This document shows, in pieces, positions 6,043 through 10,318 of a DNA stretch of 10,318 nucleotides. The number at the start of each line of letters is the position of its first letter. Positions within the stretch are counted from its first letter, which is position 1. The DNA is from Candidatus Pelethomonas intestinigallinarum (GTDB taxonomy: Bacteria > Bacillota > Clostridia > Oscillospirales > Oscillospiraceae). The stretch covers positions 1-10,318 of the forward strand of contig DVGP01000111.1 in assembly GCA_018712665.1 (NCBI GenBank). Reading direction: 5' to 3'. The notes beneath the pieces were generated by a model. That model was given only the letters and a program-made list of their open reading frames with translations. It ran no database searches and had not been told where the DNA came from. The position numbers and the translations under genes are program-made.

Positions 6043-8340
6043 TCACGAGAGCAAGAAGAGCCAGCGGAAGGCGAGGCGCTTGACCGGAGAGAGGCGTTTT
6101 TCCGTCTCCCCGGCGGCCGTCCGGGCCATAGCCCAGGCAGCGGAGCGCTCCTCCTCTGTGATCCGGTGCTGACTGAAGACCGCCTTCCCGGCCAGTCTCT
6201 CCAGCTCCGGGCACTCCGCCCCTCCCCAGCGGCTCAGGCGGCGGCACCAGCGGTAGGCCGCCACCACGGACCGGCCCGTATCGGCTATGGCCGCCTGCCT
6301 GCGGCGAAGGGCCCGGGCAAGATACCGGGGCAGGAGCAGGGCTCCGCACACCAACAGGACCAGGGCCGCGTATCCCAGCCACCGCAGGTCCAGCTCCCAG
6401 CCGGGGTCCTCCGCCTCGCCGCCCTCCTCCGGCGGCGTCTCCAGATCCTCCTGGGGCGTCTCCTCCGGGGTCTGGGGCTCCACCGGCTCCGTGGGGTCGG
6501 GCAGAGGCTCGGTCTCGTCCGCCGTGCCGCCCTCCCCCAGGTAGGCCGGGGTCATCTCCACCGGATACCAGCCGTAGCCATCCAGGTAGATCTCCACCCA
6601 GGCGTGGGCGGCGGAATCCGCCACCGCCGTCCGGCCGGTGCCGGTCAAATAGGCGGCGAAGCCGCTGACATACCGCGCGGGATACCCCGCCATTCGCAGC
6701 AGCAGCGTCCCGGCGGTGGCGAAGTGGACGCAGTAGCCCCGCCCCTCCGCCAGAAAGTGCTCCACGAAGTCCTCCCCCGGCTCCATGGCGGGGACATTGA
6801 TGCTGTAGGAGGCCCGGGCGGCCAGCACTGCCGCCGCCCGCCGGGCGGTCTCCACCGCCGGCCGGTACGCCTCGGGGACCTCCGCCGGCTGAACCGCCAC
6901 GCTCTCCATTTCCTCCAGCAGGGGCGCCAGGGCAGCGGCGGCCCGGTCCGGGACGGCCGCGTACTGGTCGTGGACGAAGGAGCGGTAGACCTCCTCCGCG
7001 GCCGCGGCCGCGCCGGTGAGGCTCAGGTTCACGTCGCTCAGGTCTCCGTCCCGGTAGATAAGCTGGTAGCTCTCCAGGCCATTCTCCGCCAGGACCGCGC
7101 TGTCCTGGTATAAGGACAAGCCGCCGGACAGGGGCAGCAGGAGCTGATCGGGGGTATAGGCCACAGAGCTGACGGCGGCGGGCCGAACCAGGAGGGACCG
7201 GACCTCTCCCGTCGAGGTCTGGGCGGGCCACAGCAGGGGCGCCAGCGCCTCCTGAACTACCTGGATCTCATAGCCGGCCTCTTCTTCCGCCCGGGACAGC
7301 TCCGGCACTGTGGCCTGTGCCATTTGGTAAAAGGCCTCCTCATAGAGGGCGCTGTCCAGCGCCTCCCAGCTCTCTCCGGTGTAGTCGGCCAAGGCGCTCC
7401 CCCGGAGGTAGAGCCGCCCCTGGCCCTCCCCCTCCAGAACCAGCACCGTCCGGCCGGAGAAGCGGCGGGGACCGGCCTGGGTCAGGTCCTCCGCGCCGCC
7501 GTCGTCCAGGACAAGGGTTTCAGTACCGCCGCTCCCCGTACCGGCGCCGCCGCTCTCCGGCAGCTCCAGGCCCAGTACAGCCTCCGCCGCACGCTGGCCG
7601 GCCTCCACCACCCAGTTGTGGGCCGTGTCCGCCCACTGGGGGCGGACGTATCCCTCCTGGGGCAAAGCCAGATTCAGCGCCGCCAGCAGCAGCACCGTGG
7701 TCCCCAAACTCACCATCTGGCCACGGCCCAAAGCGGCGGGGTCCTCCGGCGCAAACAGGTCCGACAGCAGCAGAGCCAGTCCCCCGGCCAGAGCCGCCAT
7801 CAGGGCCAGCCAGTCGGGCATGGTCCCGGCGGCGATGGCGGGCGCCGAGGGCAGCAGGGCCAGGGCCAAAGCCACATACCACCACCGCTGCCGCACCGCC
7901 GCCCAGCCCATCGCCAGGGCGTAGAGCCCCGCCAGCCACAGCAGGGCCTCCGCCGAGCCGTACCAGAGGGCGGCGCCGCCTGTGGGCTCAACGGTTTGGG
8001 TCAGGATCACCAAGGACCCCAGATCCTCCGCCATCACGCTCCAAAGGGCCTCCAGAGTGGGGACCAGCAGCTCCCACCGCCGCCAGACGGCCAGAGCGCC
8101 CAGTGCCAGAATGCCCCCCGCCGCGAGGTAAGCGCCCCGGGGCAGGGACCACACCAGGACGGCAGCCAGAGCCATGGCTCCCACCGCAGCAGGCATCCAG
8201 GCAGGCCAAACCGCGCCGCAGGCGGAGAGGAAGGCAAAGAAGCCCCCCAGGGTCAGCAGCAGCGCCGTCAGGCTGTCGGACAAATACAGCGGGCCCCGTC
8301 CCCCAAGGGGGCGGGGCGCTGTTCCTTTACCGGCTCCCAT
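6043..8340 (-). CDS. Multi-pass membrane protein with extracytoplasmic transglutaminase-like domain
   Basis: The 765 residues resemble the TgpA/YebA type. Several hydrophobic helices (about 20-225) are followed by a long extracytoplasmic region with the transglutaminase-like core. A Pro/Glu/Thr-rich acidic linker (602-648), a last membrane helix (about 654-673) and a charged helical cytoplasmic tail follow. The catalytic cysteine is in GRGYCVHFATAG (C537), the histidine in AAHAWVEIY (H579), and the third residue would be E595 in WYPVEMTP, where many relatives have Asp. The core is likely a protease or transamidase acting on envelope proteins or peptidoglycan; the substrate is unknown. The open frame reaches 8622, but I chose ATG 8340 because AGGAGG lies 6 bases before it and because the upstream extension, over the DUF58 gene in another frame, is arginine-rich. 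It overlaps the DUF58 gene by 14 bases. A run of five alanines (444-448) comes from a GGCCGC repeat. Confidence 0.92.
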   Translation of the reverse strand: MGAGKGTAPRPLGGRGPLYLSDSLTALLLTLGGFFAFLSACGAVWPAWMPAAVGAMALAAVLVWSLPRGAYLAAGGILALGALAVWRRWELLVPTLEALWSVMAEDLGSLVILTQTVEPTGGAALWYGSAEALLWLAGLYALAMGWAAVRQRWWYVALALALLPSAPAIAAGTMPDWLALMAALAGGLALLLSDLFAPEDPAALGRGQMVSLGTTVLLLAALNLALPQEGYVRPQWADTAHNWVVEAGQRAAEAVLGLELPESGGAGTGSGGTETLVLDDGGAEDLTQAGPRRFSGRTVLVLEGEGQGRLYLRGSALADYTGESWEALDSALYEEAFYQMAQATVPELSRAEEEAGYEIQVVQEALAPLLWPAQTSTGEVRSLLVRPAAVSSVAYTPDQLLLPLSGGLSLYQDSAVLAENGLESYQLIYRDGDLSDVNLSLTGAAAAAEEVYRSFVHDQYAAVPDRAAAALAPLLEEMESVAVQPAEVPEAYRPAVETARRAAAVLAARASYSINVPAMEPGEDFVEHFLAEGRGYCVHFATAGTLLLRMAGYPARYVSGFAAYLTGTGRTAVADSAAHAWVEIYLDGYGWYPVEMTPAYLGEGGTADETEPLPDPTEPVEPQTPEETPQEDLETPPEEGGEAEDPGWELDLRWLGYAALVLLVCGALLLPRYLARALRRRQAAIADTGRSVVAAYRWCRRLSRWGGAECPELERLAGKAVFSQHRITEEERSAAWAMARTAAGETEKRLSPVKRLAFRWLFLLS
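6996..7012. repeat. Short GGCCGC-type 6-bp repeat coding an alanine run
   Basis: The period-6 tract CCGCGGCCGCGGCCGCG lies inside the transglutaminase gene and encodes most of the Ala run at residues 444-448. It is a low-complexity stretch that could vary in length between strains in multiples of six bases, keeping the frame. Confidence 0.5.
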
Positions 8341-9331
8341 GGGTCCCCTCCTCTCCGGTGATACGGATGGACCAGACCTCCACCCCGTCCCGACGGACCG
8401 GAGGCTGGTCCAGGATGGACTGGCCGGTCTGAGGGGCCCTGTCCGAGAGCAGGGCGGTGAGACAGGCCATCCAGCTCCCCTGGTCCGACACGATGAAACG
8501 CCGCGCCGCGCCGGTCTCCGGCTCCGCCCAGCAGATCTCATGGGGCATGTCCCGCGCCAGCAGTGCGGCGGACCAGCCCGCCACCCGGTCCAGCGTCCGT
8601 TCCACCTCCGCCGGAGAGCCAAAGTGGTCGAAGGTCAGCACCGGCAGCGGACGGCGGGGGATCAGCTCCTCCCGGACCACCAGCTCGTCCCGCCGGGCCG
8701 TGGCCTTCCAGTGGATGGAGCGGAAGTCATCCCCCTCCCGGTAGGGCCGCAGCTCGTAGTCCTCGCCGCCGCCCCGGCTGTCCCGCCGGGCGGCGGGCAC
8801 GGGCGCTCCGGTCCCCTCCGGCAGATGGATGGGGCCCGGGTCCTCACATTTTGGACACACCAGGGCGGACGCCGCCGCCGGAGGCCGGACCGGCAGGGCG
8901 AAGAGCCCCAAGCAGTCCGTCACCCACAGCCTGTCCAGCCGGCCCACCAGGGCGCCGCACCGGGCGGTTCCCATGCCCCACAGCTGGCGCTCCCCCCGCC
9001 GGGGACTCTGAAGCACCGCACGAAAGGCCCATCGCTCCCCGGTCATCCGGTTCTCCACCCGCAGCCGCCCGCTCAAACGGGCGATGGGCAGCCGGGAACG
9101 GCTTTTCACCACCAGGTCCCACCCGGCCCGGCCATCCCGCTCCACCACTCCGGGCCGGGGCCGCAGCTCCACGCGGCAGCCCAGCATGGCGGGCAGGCTG
9201 GCCAGCAATCCCGCCAGGGGCAGGCACAGCGTCAAGACGAACACAAAGTGGACCAGGTATCCAACGTCAAAGAGCTGGCAGATCAGGGCGGCCAGCAGCG
9301 CCCCGCCGTAGGCGAGCCGTCTTGACCACAT
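8327..9331 (-). CDS. DUF58 domain-containing protein, membrane anchored
   Basis: This protein is a regular partner of MoxR ATPases. The DUF58 family is related to von Willebrand factor A-type folds; its biochemical role is unknown. Two hydrophobic segments at the N-terminus (about 8-20 and 25-50) form a membrane hairpin, and the rest is probably cytoplasmic. The signature is clear: EDYELRPYREGDDFRSIHWK followed by ATARRDELVVREE (190-222). The 334 residues fall at the short end of the usual range. A CPKC motif (159-162) sits before the signature. The ATG is 3 bases after the MoxR stop with only a weak GGTAGG before it, so ribosomes probably re-initiate from moxR. Its 3' end overlaps the transglutaminase gene by 14 bases. 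The arrangement implies that the three proteins are made together and may form one complex. Confidence 0.93.
   Translation of the reverse strand: MWSRRLAYGGALLAALICQLFDVGYLVHFVFVLTLCLPLAGLLASLPAMLGCRVELRPRPGVVERDGRAGWDLVVKSRSRLPIARLSGRLRVENRMTGERWAFRAVLQSPRRGERQLWGMGTARCGALVGRLDRLWVTDCLGLFALPVRPPAAASALVCPKCEDPGPIHLPEGTGAPVPAARRDSRGGGEDYELRPYREGDDFRSIHWKATARRDELVVREELIPRRPLPVLTFDHFGSPAEVERTLDRVAGWSAALLARDMPHEICWAEPETGAARRFIVSDQGSWMACLTALLSDRAPQTGQSILDQPPVRRDGVEVWSIRITGEEGTHGSR
8345..8352 (-). promoter_or_regulatory. Ribosome binding site that fixes the transglutaminase gene start
   Basis: AGGAGGGG on the minus strand ends 4 bases before ATG 8340; its AGGAGG core has a 6-base spacer. It lies within the end of the DUF58 gene. 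It supports 8340 over the long upstream open frame. Confidence 0.75.
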
Positions 9332-9334
9332 AGC

Positions 9335-10270
9335 CTACCGGATCTTCGGCGCTTCCACCGCCCGCAGCAGCCGCTCGGCGATGGCGGCGGCGGTGACAGA
9401 GCCCTCCGCCGCCGGGGCCAGGATCAGCCGGTGGGCCACGACATCCACCCACATACACTGCACATCCTCGGGCAGCACATAGTCACGGCCCCGGAGAAAG
9501 GCCGCCGCCCGACCGGCCGAGGCCACCGCCAATGTGGCCCGGGGGCTGGCACCCTGGGCGATCTGGGGGGTGGAGCGGGTGGCGTCGGTGAGCCGGACGA
9601 TGTAGCGCAGCACCTCGTCGCTGATGTGGACACGCTCCACTGTCCGCACCAGCTCCAGCAGCTGCTCCGGCTCCAGCACCTGCTCCACCCCGGCCATTCC
9701 GCTGCTGTACTGCCGGCGGCGCAGCAGCTCCAGCTCCTGGGCCGGGGTCGGGTATCCAATGGTCAGCCGCAGGAGGAAACGGTCCAGCTGGGAATCCGGC
9801 AGCAGAGCCGTGCCGGCGGCTCCCACCGGGTTCTGGGTGGCAATGACCATGAAGGGGCGGGGCACCGGATGGCTGACGCCGTCCACAGTGACCTGGCCCT
9901 CCTCCATGGCCTCCAGCAGGGCGGATTGGGTTCGGCTGGTGGCCCGGTTGAGCTCGTCCGCCAGAAAGAGGTTGCACAGCACCGCCCCAGGCTGGTACTC
10001 CATCCGCCCCGTCTCCCGGCGATAGAGGGAGAAGCCGGTAATATCCGAGGGCATCACGTCGGGGGTGAACTGCACCCGGTTGAACCGCAGCCCCAGGGCC
10101 TTGGCGAAGGCCAGGGCCATGGTGGTCTTCCCCACCCCTGGGATGTCCTCCAGCAGGATGTGGCCACCGGCCAGGATGGCCGCCAGCACCTTCACCAGCA
10201 CCGCGTCCTTCCCCACGATGACCTTCTTCACCTCCGCCACCACGGCGGAGGCCAGATCTCTCTCACTCAT
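9335..10270 (-). CDS. MoxR-family AAA+ ATPase
   Basis: This is a cytoplasmic ATPase of the MoxR branch, thought to act as a chaperone that matures or remodels VWA- or DUF58-type partners. The 311 residues are normal for the family. Visible elements are Walker A GVGKTT (45-50, K48), Walker B LFLADELN (101-108), sensor 1 in ATQNP (N147), the LLPDSQLDRF segment (156-165) with a possible arginine finger at R164, and sensor 2 in GASPRA (R244). The helical lid domain follows to the end. The ATG at 10270 is preceded by AAGGAG about 8 bases away. It leads the operon with DUF58 and transglutaminase genes within this window. It could be an RavA or GvpN relative, but the sequence and neighbours point to the general MoxR group. 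Confidence 0.95.
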   Translation of the reverse strand: MSERDLASAVVAEVKKVIVGKDAVLVKVLAAILAGGHILLEDIPGVGKTTMALAFAKALGLRFNRVQFTPDVMPSDITGFSLYRRETGRMEYQPGAVLCNLFLADELNRATSRTQSALLEAMEEGQVTVDGVSHPVPRPFMVIATQNPVGAAGTALLPDSQLDRFLLRLTIGYPTPAQELELLRRRQYSSGMAGVEQVLEPEQLLELVRTVERVHISDEVLRYIVRLTDATRSTPQIAQGASPRATLAVASAGRAAAFLRGRDYVLPEDVQCMWVDVVAHRLILAPAAEGSVTAAAIAERLLRAVEAPKIR

Positions 10271-10284
10271 CTTCCGGCTCCTTC

Positions 10285-10318
10285 CTATCTCTTGTATCTC
10301 CGGCTCCGCCGGGTCCTC
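10285..10318 (-). CDS. Possible C-terminal tail of an upstream gene (partial)
   Basis: In one minus-strand frame the last bases read RTRRSRRYKR and then TAG at 10285-10287. This is a basic tail ending 14 bases before the MoxR start, with the MoxR Shine-Dalgarno in the gap. Third positions are mostly G or C, as in the other genes. A second frame is also open and would end at 10263, overlapping the MoxR start by 8 bases, but its third positions fit worse. Too little is visible to name a product, and it may not be a gene. Confidence 0.3.
   Translation of the reverse strand, partial: RTRRSRRYKR

Noticed and set aside
6035..7231. Second minus-strand frame of 398 codons inside the transglutaminase gene
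   Set aside because: Its Gly/Arg/Pro-rich translation lies out of frame with the catalytic core; the core frame carries the conserved Cys and His motifs.
8341..8622. 94-residue N-terminal extension of the transglutaminase protein
   Set aside because: It is Arg/Trp/Pro-rich, lies over DUF58 codons in another frame, and a strong ribosome binding site precedes ATG 8340.
8174..9325. Plus-strand open frame of 383 codons opposite the DUF58 gene
   Set aside because: It has Pro/Gly/Arg/His-rich composition and no domain, and lies entirely antisense to DUF58 and the start of the transglutaminase gene.
10263..10318. Alternative upstream gene end overlapping the MoxR start by 8 bases
   Set aside because: The frame is open, but its third positions are A/T-rich compared with all other genes here; the frame ending at 10285 fits better, though neither is certain.

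Overview
The window is GC-rich (roughly two thirds G+C by eye). All eight recognised genes lie on the minus strand, so transcription runs from high to low coordinates. Strong GGAGG-type ribosome binding sites, ATGA/GTGA stop-start overlaps, an OmpR-type regulator paired with a small HAMP-less kinase, and the MoxR-DUF58-transglutaminase trio suggest a high-GC Firmicute. An Oscillospiraceae-type gut clostridium (Flavonifractor/Oscillibacter-like) fits best. That placement is inferred from style and gene content, not from a marker gene.

Region A (about 10318 to 6043) is a three-gene operon: a MoxR-family AAA+ ATPase, a membrane-anchored DUF58 protein, and a large multi-pass membrane protein with an outward-facing transglutaminase-like domain. 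The genes are separated by 3 bases and then overlap by 14. The first 34 bases at the right edge may be the tail of one more upstream gene. This trio is a recurring bacterial cassette whose substrate is generally unknown.

Region B (about 6042 to 4012) is a two-component system. An OmpR/PhoB-type response regulator is followed by a membrane histidine kinase whose GTG start overlaps the regulator's stop codon. A 77-base gap before the regulator holds an extended -10 promoter and a near-perfect Shine-Dalgarno, which supports a TTG start. A perfect 14-bp stem-loop lies just after the kinase gene.

Region C (4011 to 3763) is a leader of about 250 bases without a gene. It contains two candidate promoters, a dyad overlapping one -10 box, a tandem 8-bp repeat and a hairpin close to the ribosome binding site.

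Region D (3762 to 7) is a compact operon: a YihY/BrkB-family membrane protein, TrkA (two RCK modules) and TrkH (K+ translocating subunit). The YihY and trkA genes are coupled by ATGA, and trkH follows trkA after 13 bases. Together TrkA and TrkH make a complete Trk-type potassium uptake system. Co-translation suggests that the YihY protein works in ion or osmotic homeostasis or envelope physiology, but that is inference.

The long open frames on the plus strand are shadows of GC-rich minus-strand codons. I saw no tRNA, rRNA, CRISPR array, insertion sequence or phage signal. The gene families are all known. The least explained items are the coupling of YihY to Trk, the regulatory leader, and the purpose of the MoxR-DUF58-transglutaminase cassette beside a dedicated two-component system.
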